The position numbers and the translations under genes are program-made. From positions 1 through 57,710 of the forward strand of contig JAKAXA010000019.1 of the NCBI GenBank assembly GCA_021816775.1: DNA of 57,710 nt, given 5' to 3'. Shown piece by piece: positions 1-9,914 of this stretch. The notes under the pieces were generated by a model. It was given only the letters and a program-made list of their open reading frames with translations, ran no database searches and was not told the origin of the DNA. Positions within the stretch are counted from its first letter, which is position 1. Each line of letters opens with the position of its first letter. The stretch comes from Pseudomonadota bacterium (GTDB lineage Bacteria; Pseudomonadota; Gammaproteobacteria; Steroidobacterales; Steroidobacteraceae).

Positions 1-1684
1 CGTAGAGCGGCAGGGGCCGGTGCGGATGCGCCTCGAGCGCGGCATCGTAGTCGCGCAGCGCGCGCCGCAGCCTTCCGAGCCTCAGGTCCACCAGCGCGCG
101 GCTGTCGAGCACCGCTGTCGTGCCGGGAGCCCGCGCGAGCGCCCGGTCGCAGTCCCTGAGGGCGCGGTGCAGGTGCCGGTTCTCGGCCGCCCAAGCCCAG
201 CACAGCCCGTTGCGGGCGGCCGGCGCCGCGACGTCACCGCGGTGATAGCGGATCCAGGCGTTGAACGCATCCACCGCCAGCGGGAATGCGCCGGCCTGGT
301 TCGCGAGGGTGCCCAGCATCATGTGTGCGACGGAATCAGGCCGCATCGCGCGGCTCGCCGCGGCGAGATCCGCGGCAGCGGCGGCGGTGAGCGCCCTCCA
401 CGCGTGCGCCGTTGCGCAGCGCCGCAGCGCGAGGCGTGCTGCGGCGCTCCCGAGCAGCGCCGGGTAGTGCCGTGGCTCGAGCCGCAGAGCGGTCTGGAAG
501 TCCGACAGCGCGGCCGCCGGCTGGCCCGCGGCGAGATAGGTCTGCCCGCCGTATACGAAGCAGCGTGCGTCAGTCGCATCAAGCGTACAGGCGCGCTTGA
601 AGTCGGCGAGCGCCTGCGGGTACTCCTGGCGGGCGCGCGCAGCCATGCCGCCTCGGATCAGCTCGGCAGCCGTCGCGGCAGCGCCGGAATGCGCACCGGC
701 GGCGTGCGCGGGGGCGGCAGGCTCGATCTGTCCGAGCGCGAACACCGGACCGCCGTTGTAGGTGAAGTAGATCTTGTCCTGGCTGTTGGCAATGTAGACA
801 TGGTGAGCGAGGAAGAAGTCCGCGCCGAGCACCAGGTCCGCATCGGCGCTCAGCTGCGGCATCGGGGCGACCATCACGTGCGTGTGCTCGATGGTCTCGC
901 CGCCGATCTGCAGCCGCGCGACCGGCGCGATCCACGATCGGACCAGGCGGCGGGTGATGCCGCCCACGCGTCCCGCGGGTTTCACTCCCGGATCCCCCGG
1001 GCCGATCTGCAGCCGTTCAGCCATGGAGAGCGAAAGGACCGAGCGCGCCGCGCCGGTATCGAACATCACCGTGATGCGATGTCCATCGAGCCTGGCTGAG
1101 CCGATGAACTGCGGCGCAAGACGGGCCGGGTGGTGCAGCTCGAGCATGCCGACCGGTCGCTTGCCCGCCCAGTAGGCGAGCGGCAGATGGCCGCAGTGCA
1201 CGGGCTCGACGAAGCGCATGAAGCCCTTGGCGAAGTCGAACTCGACGTCCGCCATCCGCAGCAGGTTGTCACCGAGCAGGCCGGCCGCGTGCGAAAAGTA
1301 GTCGTTGCCCGCGACCAGAAACTGCACGTCGTGCAGCCGCTGGTCGTTGAACGAGAAGGTGCGCGCGCTCACCAGCTCCGGCTGCGTCACACCGCCGACG
1401 CCGGCGAGAAGCAGCCCGGGCGGAGCATATAGGTGGGTCAGCGTGAAGCGCCGGGCGCCCTGCGGAGAGAGCAGGCTGAAGGACGCACCGGAGTCGACGG
1501 CGAGGATCGCCGGCTTGCCGTTGATCTTGACCCGGATCAGCGCCTGCATGTTCTTCATGGTCACCGGGATGGCGGGGTAGCGCTCGATCCGGCAGCCTGC
1601 TGCTGCCGCGCTGCCCGCCGCGCAGAGCGTTGCGAGCAGCGCAACGAGTGCGGGCGTGCTTGTGCGTTGCATGGCTGCTGCCAT
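1..1684 (-). CDS. Secreted retropepsin-like aspartic protease with TPR repeats (partial, C-terminus outside window)
   Basis: The reading frame stays open to the left window edge, so the C-terminal end is missing. The N-terminus is hydrophobic and alanine-rich and looks like a signal peptide. Two aspartyl-protease motifs follow: AVDSGASFSLL near residue 60 and MFDTGAARSVLSL near residue 215, the arrangement of a pair of retropepsin-like domains. The rest is rich in TPR-like helices (for example ARQEYPQALADFKRAC). It is a clear paralogue of the next gene upstream, which ends 14 bp before this start, so they probably form an operon. The start at 1684 is preceded by a GAGA stretch; an in-frame ATG at 1672 is an alternative. 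Substrate unknown; a periplasmic or secreted protease role is inferred from the family. Confidence 0.8.
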   Translation of the reverse strand, partial: MAAAMQRTSTPALVALLATLCAAGSAAAAGCRIERYPAIPVTMKNMQALIRVKINGKPAILAVDSGASFSLLSPQGARRFTLTHLYAPPGLLLAGVGGVTQPELVSARTFSFNDQRLHDVQFLVAGNDYFSHAAGLLGDNLLRMADVEFDFAKGFMRFVEPVHCGHLPLAYWAGKRPVGMLELHHPARLAPQFIGSARLDGHRITVMFDTGAARSVLSLSMAERLQIGPGDPGVKPAGRVGGITRRLVRSWIAPVARLQIGGETIEHTHVMVAPMPQLSADADLVLGADFFLAHHVYIANSQDKIYFTYNGGPVFALGQIEPAAPAHAAGAHSGAAATAAELIRGGMAARARQEYPQALADFKRACTLDATDARCFVYGGQTYLAAGQPAAALSDFQTALRLEPRHYPALLGSAAARLALRRCATAHAWRALTAAAAADLAAASRAMRPDSVAHMMLGTLANQAGAFPLAVDAFNAWIRYHRGDVAAPAARNGLCWAWAAENRHLHRALRDCDRALARAPGTTAVLDSRALVDLRLGRLRRALRDYDAALEAHPHRPLPLY

Positions 1685-1698
1685 CGTGCCGTCTCTGG

Positions 1699-3639
1699 TC
1701 AGTTGTTCCTCGCCGCTGCGGCCGGCTGTGCCGGCTCGAGCCCCATGCGCTGAAACTGCGCCGCCACGCGCTGGTCGAGCTTCTTCGCCGCAGCGAGATC
1801 GGCGTTCCCGCGATGGATCTCGCCGCGGCGCAGCTCGGCGAGCCCGCGGCCATAGAGCGACGTAGGCAGCCGCGGGTCTTCTCGCAGCGCCGTATCGTAG
1901 TCGTCGATCGAGCGTCGGTACCGTCCGAGGCGCAGGTCTACCAGGGCGCGGCTGTCGCGCACCGCGGGACTGCCGCTCGTGGGGGCAGATTGCGTGTAGC
2001 CGAAATGCGAGCGGTAGAGGTTGGTGGGAGTGCGTTCGCTCAGGTTCAACGCTTCGTCGCAGTCGTTGAGCGCCCCATCCAGGTCGCGGTCCGCTGTCGC
2101 GCGCAGCCAGCAGCGCTCGTTCAACCCGGTGATCCGGTCGCTCGCCAGTCGATGATGGGAGAGCCATTGATCGACTTGGGCGATCGCGGCCGAGTATTTT
2201 CCGAGGTCGCCGTACAGCGATGCGAGCGCGAGGCGCACGTCAGCGGCCGGCCGGGCGAGGCGCGCGATGGTCTGGAGGTCGGATTCGATTTCGGCTCGGC
2301 CGCCGGCGACCCCGAGCGTGGGGTGGCGGTGCAGCAGCTCGGCGCGCGCCAGGTGCGCCTTCAGATCATCCGGCCGCAGGGTAATCGCAGCGTCGAGATC
2401 CGCGAGCGCGGAGCGGTAGTGATGTGCCTCGAGATTGATGATGCCTCGCTCGTAGCGGTCGTGGGCGCTACGCGGGGCGAGTGTGCAGGCGCGCGTCAGA
2501 TCGGCCAGCGCGCGGTGATACTCGCGCATGGCCGCAAAGGCCATGCCCTGGCGCGCAAGGCCGGCGGCGCTCGCCGGCGAGCCCGCCTCAGCGGTCGCGG
2601 AGGCGGCGGTGGGCGAGGACGCCGTGGCGGGCGATGCGCCCGGCGAGCGGGAGGCCCGGGCGAACTGCGGAAGATTCAGGTTGAACAACGGGCCGCCGTT
2701 GTACGTGAAATACAGCTTGCGCTGGCTGTAGGCGACGTAGATGCGGTGCGAGAGGAAGAAATCGTCGCCCAGGATCATGTCGACCGGGTGCCGTGCGCTG
2801 ATCCAGCCGACCGGGAGGCTGGGCTCGATGTTGGCGATGAGCACGTGGGTGTGCTCGACTTTCTCGCCGCCGATCTGAAAGACCTTGACCGGTGCGGTCC
2901 ATATCTCGAAGCGATTGCCGGCGATGCCGCCGCTGATGCCGAGGGGTGTCACGCCCGGGCTGTCGGGAGTAATCCCGGCGCGGCGCGCCGCCTGCAGCGA
3001 CAGGATCGAGCGGGGGCTGCCCGTATCGAACAGCACCGTCACGCGCCGGCCGTTGATCGCGGCGTGGGTGATCAAGTCAGCATGCACGGCGCCGACCCGC
3101 CGCAAGGTCACCGCCGAGTAGGGGGTCTTCACCGCCCAGTAGGCGAGCGGCTGGCCCGCGCAGCCGACCGGTTTGATGAAGCGCACGATACCGTCGGCCA
3201 GATCGTATTCCACATCCGAGACGTGCAGCAGATTCTGGCCGAGCGAGCCGGCGAGTTCGCCCCAGATGTTCGCGTCGGTGACCAGGAAGCGGACGTGATG
3301 CAGGGGCACGCCGAGGTAAGCGAAGCGCTTCACGGTGGCGAGCTGCACATGTGTCTCGCCGCTGCCGGCGCCGGACAGGTAAAGGCTGTCGCCGGGGACA
3401 GGGCCTTCCGCCAGGGCATATCGTGTCACGGCGTCCTGTGAGATCGTGCTGAAGAAGGCGCCCGAATCGAGCAGGAACGGCACCTGGGTCCCATTGAGGC
3501 CGACGGTCACGACCGGGCGCAGGCCCTGCATCGTCACGGGCAGTGTGCCCACCTGCAGCAGCTTGCAGCCACCGGCGAGGGCGCCCGGGCCACTGATCAG
3601 CGCGAGCAGCGCTGCCCATCCGAAGTGTCGCGCACGCAT
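1699..3639 (-). CDS. Secreted retropepsin-like aspartic protease with TPR repeats
   Basis: A 646-residue protein starting with a signal peptide (hydrophobic stretch ending near ALAGG). It has two aspartyl-protease active-site motifs: LLDSGAFFSTIS near residue 57 and FDTGSPRSILS near residue 205, each with a downstream hydrophobic segment typical of retropepsin folds (VDMILGDDFFLSH in the second). From about residue 360 to the end it consists of TPR-like repeats (YHRALADLTRAC, YRSALADLDAAI, YRRSIDDYDTAL). It is paralogous to the partial gene 14 bp downstream. The pair probably arose by tandem duplication. Retropepsins normally act as homodimers or as two-domain proteins with one DTG per lobe; here both lobes are in one chain. 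Target unknown. Confidence 0.85.
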   Translation of the reverse strand: MRARHFGWAALLALISGPGALAGGCKLLQVGTLPVTMQGLRPVVTVGLNGTQVPFLLDSGAFFSTISQDAVTRYALAEGPVPGDSLYLSGAGSGETHVQLATVKRFAYLGVPLHHVRFLVTDANIWGELAGSLGQNLLHVSDVEYDLADGIVRFIKPVGCAGQPLAYWAVKTPYSAVTLRRVGAVHADLITHAAINGRRVTVLFDTGSPRSILSLQAARRAGITPDSPGVTPLGISGGIAGNRFEIWTAPVKVFQIGGEKVEHTHVLIANIEPSLPVGWISARHPVDMILGDDFFLSHRIYVAYSQRKLYFTYNGGPLFNLNLPQFARASRSPGASPATASSPTAASATAEAGSPASAAGLARQGMAFAAMREYHRALADLTRACTLAPRSAHDRYERGIINLEAHHYRSALADLDAAITLRPDDLKAHLARAELLHRHPTLGVAGGRAEIESDLQTIARLARPAADVRLALASLYGDLGKYSAAIAQVDQWLSHHRLASDRITGLNERCWLRATADRDLDGALNDCDEALNLSERTPTNLYRSHFGYTQSAPTSGSPAVRDSRALVDLRLGRYRRSIDDYDTALREDPRLPTSLYGRGLAELRRGEIHRGNADLAAAKKLDQRVAAQFQRMGLEPAQPAAAARNN

Positions 3640-3806
3640 GGCTCTCCCTCCGGGACCCGATGTTGTTCATGTTCTTCGCGGGTCGCGCCCGATCCCGTGA
3701 GGCGCCTGCCCTGTGCCCCAAGGCTAACGCAGGCGCGGGGAATCGCAAGCTGGATCGCCGGCCGCAGCGTCGTTCCCGGGCCGATTCGTCGCGGTACACT
3801 TATCCG

Positions 3807-4349
3807 ATGGCCGCCCCAAGTGTCGCGGATGCCGATCTGTACGAGCTCGCCGAGCGGGCCGGACAGGCGCTGCGAGCGGCGGGCTGGCGGATCGCCACCG
3901 CCGAGTCCTGCACCGCCGGGTGGATTGCCAAGGCGCTCACTGACGTGCCCGGCAGCTCGCAGTGGTTCGAGTGCGGCTATGTGACCTATTCGGATGCGGC
4001 GAAGATGCGGGACGTCGGCGTCTGCGCCCAGACGCTCGCCACGCACGGCGCCGTGAGCGAAGCGACGGTGCGGGAGATGGCCCAGGGGGCGCTCAGGAAC
4101 TCGGGGGCGGAGCTGGCGGTGGCAGTGAGCGGCATCGCGGGCCCGGACGGCGGGACGCCGCAGAAGCCAGTCGGCACCGTCTGGTTCGCGGTCCTGGCCC
4201 GGACGCGGCGCGAACCGCAGTGCGTTGTCCTGCGCTTCACGGGTGATCGCGAGGCAGTGCGCCGCCAGACGGTGGCACACGCCCTGCGGCTGGCGCTGAG
4301 CAGCCTCGGCAACGTGGCCAATGAGGGCGCCGGCGCGGGGGCGCGGTGA
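3807..4349 (+). CDS. pncC: Nicotinamide-nucleotide amidohydrolase (CinA C-terminal family)
   Basis: The 180-residue product matches the stand-alone CinA C-terminal domain (PncC), which deamidates nicotinamide mononucleotide to nicotinic acid mononucleotide in the cytoplasmic pyridine-nucleotide salvage cycle. Family hallmarks are visible: TAESCTAGWIAKALTDVPGSS near residues 25-45, the GYVTYSDAAK segment, and AVSGIAGPDGGTPQKPVGTVW near residues 103-123. The ATG at 3807 gives the usual family length; a longer open frame to 3660 has no support. A putative -10 like TACACT lies just upstream. pncC directly before recA is a conserved gammaproteobacterial arrangement; here thpR sits between them, its frame beginning 19 bp after pncC. 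Confidence 0.93.
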   Translation: MAAPSVADADLYELAERAGQALRAAGWRIATAESCTAGWIAKALTDVPGSSQWFECGYVTYSDAAKMRDVGVCAQTLATHGAVSEATVREMAQGALRNSGAELAVAVSGIAGPDGGTPQKPVGTVWFAVLARTRREPQCVVLRFTGDREAVRRQTVAHALRLALSSLGNVANEGAGAGAR

Positions 4350-4368
4350 ATCGGCGAGGACCTGGGGC

Positions 4369-4959
4369 ATGAGCCCGGCGGAGCTCGGCGCTGCGGCGCC
4401 CGCGGCGGTGAAATCGCGCCGGCTGTTCTTTGCACTCTGGCCCGGTGCCGCGCAGCGCGAACGGCTGGCCGAGACCGTGCATGCGGCGGTGCGCGGCAGC
4501 GGCGGCCGCCCGGTGCCCGCCGCGCAGATGCACGTGACCCTGGCGTTCCTCGGCTCGGTTCCGGTGCCGCGCGTGGCCGAGCTCACCGACCTCGCTGGCG
4601 CGGCGGCCCACGCCGCGGGGCTGCCGGGCGGGAGCATCGAGCTGTCGCTCGATCGCCTCGAGCACTGGCGCCGGCCGCAGGTTCTGTGCGCCCTGCCGGC
4701 GCGCCCGCCCGCGGTCCTCGGCGCACTGGCCGCAGGACTGATCGAATCCCTGCGCGAGGCCGGATTTGCTCCGGATCTCAAGCCCTTCCGTCCACATGTC
4801 ACTGTGGCACGCAAAGTGACGCGGCCAAGTGAGCCTGCCGCGTTGCCGCCGGTGCGCTGGCGGTTCGACGCCTTCGCCCTGATCGAAAGCCTTACGCTCG
4901 AGTCGGGGCCCGTATACAGTGTTGTCGAGGCATGCTCACTGTACGCTGAGCGCGGCTGA
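4369..4959 (+). CDS. thpR: RNA 2',3'-cyclic phosphodiesterase (2'-5' RNA ligase, LigT family)
   Basis: The 196-residue protein carries the two HxT motifs that define the 2H phosphoesterase superfamily: HVTLAFLG near residue 50 and HVTVARKVT near residue 143. These hydrolyse 2',3'-cyclic phosphate RNA ends to 2'-phosphates. The start at 4369 has an AGGA sequence nine bases upstream and lies just before the conserved SRRLFFALWP segment that begins most family members; the ATG at 4321 overlaps pncC and would add 16 residues. It sits between pncC and recA in the same direction and may be cotranscribed with pncC. Confidence 0.9.
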   Translation: MSPAELGAAAPAAVKSRRLFFALWPGAAQRERLAETVHAAVRGSGGRPVPAAQMHVTLAFLGSVPVPRVAELTDLAGAAAHAAGLPGGSIELSLDRLEHWRRPQVLCALPARPPAVLGALAAGLIESLREAGFAPDLKPFRPHVTVARKVTRPSEPAALPPVRWRFDAFALIESLTLESGPVYSVVEACSLYAERG

Positions 4960-5013
4960 CAAAATAACACGACACGCAGGCAGACAGAGGTGCTGCCGGC
5001 GGCGTCTTTGTGG

Positions 5014-5019
5014 GATAAT
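5014..5019 (+). promoter_or_regulatory. Candidate recA -10 element
   Basis: GATAAT preceded by TGTGG, about 40 bp before the recA ATG, resembles an extended -10. The hexamer 17 bp upstream (TGCTGC) is a poor -35. I found no CTG-N10-CAG LexA box of the enterobacterial type between the end of thpR and recA. Confidence 0.3.
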
Positions 5020-5060
5020 TCGCTCACCACTTCGTTTTCCAAACCTTCCGGGACAACCAG

Positions 5061-6092
<1,032 letters not shown>

Positions 6093-6554
6093 GGCCGCCG
6101 GCGACCCGCACAGCGCACGGGCCGCCGCGGTGGCGCTGCTCGCGCGCCGCGACCACTTCAGCGGCGAGCTGCGCCGCAAGCTGCTCGAGCGGGGATTCGA
6201 GCCGGCCGCCGCGGCGGCGGCGCTCGAGGCGCTCGCCGCCGAGCGGCTGCTCGACGATGCGCGCTGCCTCGAGCGCTTCGTGGCCTACCGGGCCGAGCGA
6301 GGTCAGGGACCGCAGCGTATCGCCCTCGACCTGAAGGCCCAGGGCGTGGCCCCCGAGCTGATCGGCCCGGCGCTCGAGGCCGGCCCCGACTGGAGGACGC
6401 TCGCGCGCGCGGTGCGCCGCCGCAGGTTCGGCGCCGCCGCCCCCGCGAGCTGGGCCGAGAAGGCCCGTCAAGCGCGCTTTTTGCAGTACCGGGGCTTTTC
6501 ATCGGATGATATCCGGGCGGCCATTGGCGCCGAGCTCGAACTGGACTGACGAAC

Positions 6555-9200
6555 TTGACCCGACCCCCCTACTTGGGCGCCGCTGACGTGCGCCGAGCCT
6601 TCCTCGACTTTTTCCGTGAACGCGGCCATAGCGTCGTGCCGTCGAGCCCGCTCGTGCCGGGCAACGATCCGACGCTGCTGTTCACCAATGCCGGCATGGT
6701 GCAGTTCAAGGACGTGTTCCTCGGCAAGGAGAAGCGCGACTACGTGCGCGCCGCCAGCAGCCAGCGCTGCGTGCGCGCCGGCGGCAAGCACAACGATCTC
6801 GAGAACGTCGGCTACACGGCCCGGCATCACACGTTTTTCGAGATGCTGGGGAATTTTTCCTTCGGCGATTACTTCAAGCGCGAAGCCATCGGCTTCGCCT
6901 GGTCGTTTCTCACCGAGACCCTCAAGCTCGCGCCCGAGCGGCTGTGGGTGACCGTGTTCCGCGACGACGAGGAGGCGGCGGATATCTGGCTGAAGGAGAT
7001 TGGCGTCTCCCCGCAGCGCTTCGCCCGGCTCGGCGAGAAGTCGAACTTCTGGGCCATGGGCGATACCGGACCGTGCGGTCCGTGCAGCGAGGTCTTCTAC
7101 GATCACGGACCCGAGGTCCCCGGCGGGCCGCCGGGCTCGCCCGAGGAGGACGGCGACCGGTTCGTGGAGATCTGGAACCTGGTGTTCATGCAGTTCGAGC
7201 GCACCGCCGACGGTACGCTCACCCCGCTGCCGAAGCCCTCGGTGGACACCGGCATGGGGCTCGAGCGCGTCTCCGCGGTGATGCAGGGCGTGCACTCGAA
7301 CTACGACATCGACCTGTTCCGCAATCTCATCGCGGCCGCCGCGAAGCTCGCCGACACCACCGACCTCGCCTCCAGCTCCCTGCGAGTGATCGCCGATCAC
7401 ATCCGCGCCTGCACGTTCCTGATTGTCGATGGCGTGCTGCCCTCCAACGAGGGGCGAGGCTACGTTCTGCGCCGCATCATCCGGCGCGCGGTGCGTCATG
7501 GCTACAAGCTCGGGATCAATGAGCCGTTCTTCTACAAGCTCGTCGCCGTGCTCGATCACGAGATGAGCGCCGCATATCCGGAGCTCACCCGCGGACGCGC
7601 GCAGGCCGAGCGCGTGCTGCGCCAGGAGGAGGAGCGCTTTGCGGAGACGCTGGCCAAGGGGATGGCCCTGCTGGAAGAGGCCATCGCCGATCTGGTTCGG
7701 CCCGGCAGGGCCGGTCATGCCGTGGCGGTCATTCCCGGAAGCGTGGTCTTCAAGCTCTACGATACCTATGGGTTCCCGGCCGATCTCACCGCGGACATCG
7801 CGCGCGAGCGCGGCCTCGGCATCGACCAGGCCGGCTTCGATGCGGCCATGGAGGTGCAGCGGCGCCGCTCCCAGGAAGCGAGCAAGTTCGGGGTCGATCT
7901 GCGCGGCGGCGCGCCGATCGAGGCGCGTACCGTATTTGAGGGGTACGAGGGGATCGTGGCTGAGGGGCGGGTCCTGGCCCTGCTTAAGGCCGGCGCCGAG
8001 GCCACGGAGATCGCCGCCGGCGAGCCGGCCGAAGTGGTGCTCGATCACACGCCCTTCTATGCAGAATCGGGCGGACAGGTGGGCGATACCGGCACGCTCA
8101 CGGCCGCGGGCGTGCGCTTCGAGGTCGCTGACACGGTCAAGCGCGGCGCCGCCCACGTGCATGTGGGGCGCCTGGTCGAAGGAAGAATTCGCATCGGGGA
8201 TACGCTGCGCGCCACGGTCGACGGCGAGAGACGGCATGCCGTCGCCCGCAACCATACCGCGACGCACCTGCTGCACGCCGCGCTGCGCCAGAGGCTCGGC
8301 ACACACGTGCAGCAGAAGGGATCGCTGGTCGCGCCCGATCGGCTGCGGTTTGATTTCTCGCATCCGCAAGCGGTGACCGGCGAGGAGCTGATCACCATCG
8401 AGCGGCTGGTCAATGCGCAGATCCGTGCCAATGCGCCTGCCGAGACACGCGTGATGGAGTACGACGGCGCCGTAGCTGCCGGCGCGATGGCGCTGTTCGG
8501 CGAGAAGTACGACAAGGATGTGCGCGTGCTGCGCGTCGGCGACTTTTCGATGGAGCTGTGTGGCGGTACTCACGTGCAGCGTGCCGGTGACATCGGCCTG
8601 TTCAAAATCGTCAGCGAGAGCGGCGTCGCCTCAGGGGTGCGGCGCATCGAGGCGGTCACCGGCGAGGGCGCGGTGGAGTTCGTCGAACAGAGCGACGCGC
8701 TGCTGAAGGATCTGGCGCAGCTCGTGCGCGGCTCGCGAGAGGACGTCAAGGACAAGGTGCGCGAGGCGCTCGAGCGAGTGCGGCAGATGGAACGGGAGAT
8801 CCGTACCCTGAAGGACCGGCTCGCCTCCGGTCAGGGTGTCGATCTGGCCGCCGGGGCGCGCGAGGTCAACGGGGTGAAGGTGCTGGCCACCCAGGTGGTC
8901 GATGCGGACGCGGCCGCACTGCGCAACGCGGTGGACCAGCTCAAGGAGCGGCTCAAGTCGGCCGTGATCGTGCTCGCCTCGGTACAGGCGCCCGACAAGG
9001 TCGTGCTGGTGGCTGGCGTGACCGCCGACCAGACCGGGAGGATCAAGGCGGGCGAGCTCGCGGGGAGGATTGCGAGCCGGCTCGGCGGGCGCGGCGGCGG
9101 CCGGGCGGATTTCGCGCAGGCCGGCGGCAATAATCCCGCCGCGCTCGAGGCTGTGCTTGCCGAAGTTCCCGCCTGGGTACGCGAACGTCTCACCAGCTGA
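6555..9200 (+). CDS. alaS: Alanine--tRNA ligase
   Basis: An 881-residue alanyl-tRNA synthetase. It charges tRNA-Ala and edits mischarged Ser/Gly. The N-terminal catalytic domain shows [17 protein letters not shown] and [21 protein letters not shown]; the middle has the editing domain motif [12 protein letters not shown] near residue 566 and [17 protein letters not shown] near residue 672; the C-terminal C-Ala domain ends in [15 protein letters not shown]. The TTG at 6555 is five bases after the recX stop and places the conserved AFLDFF at the expected offset; a GTG at 6588 is possible but would remove conserved residues. alaS followed by csrA is a conserved gammaproteobacterial order. Confidence 0.98.
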   Translation: MTRPPYLGAADVRRAFLDFFRERGHSVVPSSPLVPGNDPTLLFTNAGMVQFKDVFLGKEKRDYVRAASSQRCVRAGGKHNDLENVGYTARHHTFFEMLGNFSFGDYFKREAIGFAWSFLTETLKLAPERLWVTVFRDDEEAADIWLKEIGVSPQRFARLGEKSNFWAMGDTGPCGPCSEVFYDHGPEVPGGPPGSPEEDGDRFVEIWNLVFMQFERTADGTLTPLPKPSVDTGMGLERVSAVMQGVHSNYDIDLFRNLIAAAAKLADTTDLASSSLRVIADHIRACTFLIVDGVLPSNEGRGYVLRRIIRRAVRHGYKLGINEPFFYKLVAVLDHEMSAAYPELTRGRAQAERVLRQEEERFAETLAKGMALLEEAIADLVRPGRAGHAVAVIPGSVVFKLYDTYGFPADLTADIARERGLGIDQAGFDAAMEVQRRRSQEASKFGVDLRGGAPIEARTVFEGYEGIVAEGRVLALLKAGAEATEIAAGEPAEVVLDHTPFYAESGGQVGDTGTLTAAGVRFEVADTVKRGAAHVHVGRLVEGRIRIGDTLRATVDGERRHAVARNHTATHLLHAALRQRLGTHVQQKGSLVAPDRLRFDFSHPQAVTGEELITIERLVNAQIRANAPAETRVMEYDGAVAAGAMALFGEKYDKDVRVLRVGDFSMELCGGTHVQRAGDIGLFKIVSESGVASGVRRIEAVTGEGAVEFVEQSDALLKDLAQLVRGSREDVKDKVREALERVRQMEREIRTLKDRLASGQGVDLAAGAREVNGVKVLATQVVDADAAALRNAVDQLKERLKSAVIVLASVQAPDKVVLVAGVTADQTGRIKAGELAGRIASRLGGRGGGRADFAQAGGNNPAALEAVLAEVPAWVRERLTS

Positions 9201-9267
9201 AAATGCCGGATTCCACCGATTCCAGTGGGAGTCAAAGGGTGTACAGTGCCTGCGAGGAGGTCAAGCC

Positions 9268-9534
9268 ATGCTCATATTGACCCGAAGAGTAGGCGAGACG
9301 CTGATGATCGGAGACGAAGTCTCGGTGACCGTCCTCGGCGTCAAGGGAAATCAGGTCCGGATCGGAATCCAGGCGCCCAAGAGTGTCGCGGTGCACCGGG
9401 AGGAGATCTACAAGCGCATCCAGCGGGAGAAGGAGCAGCACACCGGGGGCCAGCATCCGGGCCCGGAAACCGGTACGGCAGAGTCGTCCGGGGGCGAAGC
9501 GGCGAGAAGAGACGAACAGGACATCGTGCTCTGA
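9268..9534 (+). CDS. csrA: Carbon storage regulator CsrA with an extended C-terminus
   Basis: CsrA is a dimeric RNA-binding regulator that recognises GGA motifs in mRNA leaders. Residues 1-55 are nearly identical to enterobacterial CsrA ([20 protein letters not shown], then [20 protein letters not shown] and [12 protein letters not shown]). The usual protein is about 61 residues; this one is 88, with an extra polar, Gly/Glu-rich tail. A strong GAGGAGG Shine-Dalgarno lies seven bases before the ATG. It sits between alaS and tRNA-Ser, the same order as in Escherichia coli. The tail could be disordered or modulate binding; that is not known. Confidence 0.97.
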   Translation: MLILTRRVGETLMIGDEVSVTVLGVKGNQVRIGIQAPKSVAVHREEIYKRIQREKEQHTGGQHPGPETGTAESSGGEAARRDEQDIVL

Positions 9535-9549
9535 GCGCCGCCCCGGCGC
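9535..9549 (+). terminator. Short GC hairpin after csrA
   Basis: GCGCCG, CCC loop and CGGCGC directly follow the csrA stop codon. There is no U-tract, so a terminator role is only possible, not shown. Confidence 0.25.
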
Positions 9550-9664
9550 GACCGACGTCCCAATCTTCGGACGATTCCAGTATCATGCGCGCCTCTCGGC
9601 GGGGCAGAGGGCGGTGCGCATGCCTGTCTCCTCAACCGCTCGAGAAACCCGCGTAAAGACAGCC

Positions 9665-9755
9665 GGAGAGATGGCCGAGTGGTCGAAGGCGCACCCCTGC
9701 TAAGGGTGTAAGGGTCAAAAGCCCTTCGAGGGTTCGAATCCCTCTCTCTCCGCCA
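9665..9755 (+). tRNA. tRNA-Ser (anticodon GCU)
   Basis: The sequence folds as a class II tRNA. Acceptor stem GGAGAGA pairs with TCTCTCC, the discriminator is G and CCA is encoded. The anticodon stem CACCC/GGGTG encloses CTGCTAA, giving anticodon GCT (GCU). A long variable arm (GGGTCAAAAGCCC) is present, and the T arm is GAGGG TTCGAAT CCCTC. It follows csrA as in other gammaproteobacteria. Its 3' end is the attachment site of the island that follows. Confidence 0.98.
9733..9755 (+). repeat. attL: 3' end of tRNA-Ser, direct repeat copy 1
   Basis: The last 23 bases of the tRNA (TTCGAATCCCTCTCT through CCGCCA) recur exactly at 32657-32679. This is the T-loop to CCA part, the usual crossover region of P4-type integrases. 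The identity breaks on both sides of the 23 bases. Confidence 0.92.
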
Positions 9756-9870
9756 ATCCTACCTCTTACCCCGTCCGATACCCGCTGATCGAAAAGCTAA
9801 GTGCCTATAAAATCAATAAATTAGGTACTCAGGTCATCCGATAGCGTCGGTTGACAGCTTAGCCTTTCCT

Positions 9871-9911
9871 GGGGTAAATGCAAGGGTAGTTTTGCCGATT
9901 TGGGGTAACTA
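9871..9911 (+). repeat. Candidate integrase arm-type sites, left end
   Basis: GGGGTAAA at 9871 and GGGGTAACTA at 9902 lie between attL and the integrase start. The same two sequences, in the same order and orientation, occur near the right end at 32585 and 32597. Their position fits arm-type integrase sites; the second overlaps the integrase leader, so it could also serve autoregulation. Confidence 0.45.
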
Positions 9912-9914
9912 TCC

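Noticed and set aside
1630..3441. A 603-codon open frame on the plus strand
   Set aside because: It mirrors the retropepsin-TPR gene on the minus strand, whose signal peptide and DSG/DTG motifs are clear.
4960..5060. LexA operator of the CTG-N10-CAG type before recA
   Set aside because: No pair of half-sites at the right spacing was found; other LexA motif types could not be judged.
6468..8573. A 701-codon open frame on the minus strand
   Set aside because: It is the shadow of alaS, with no recognisable domain.
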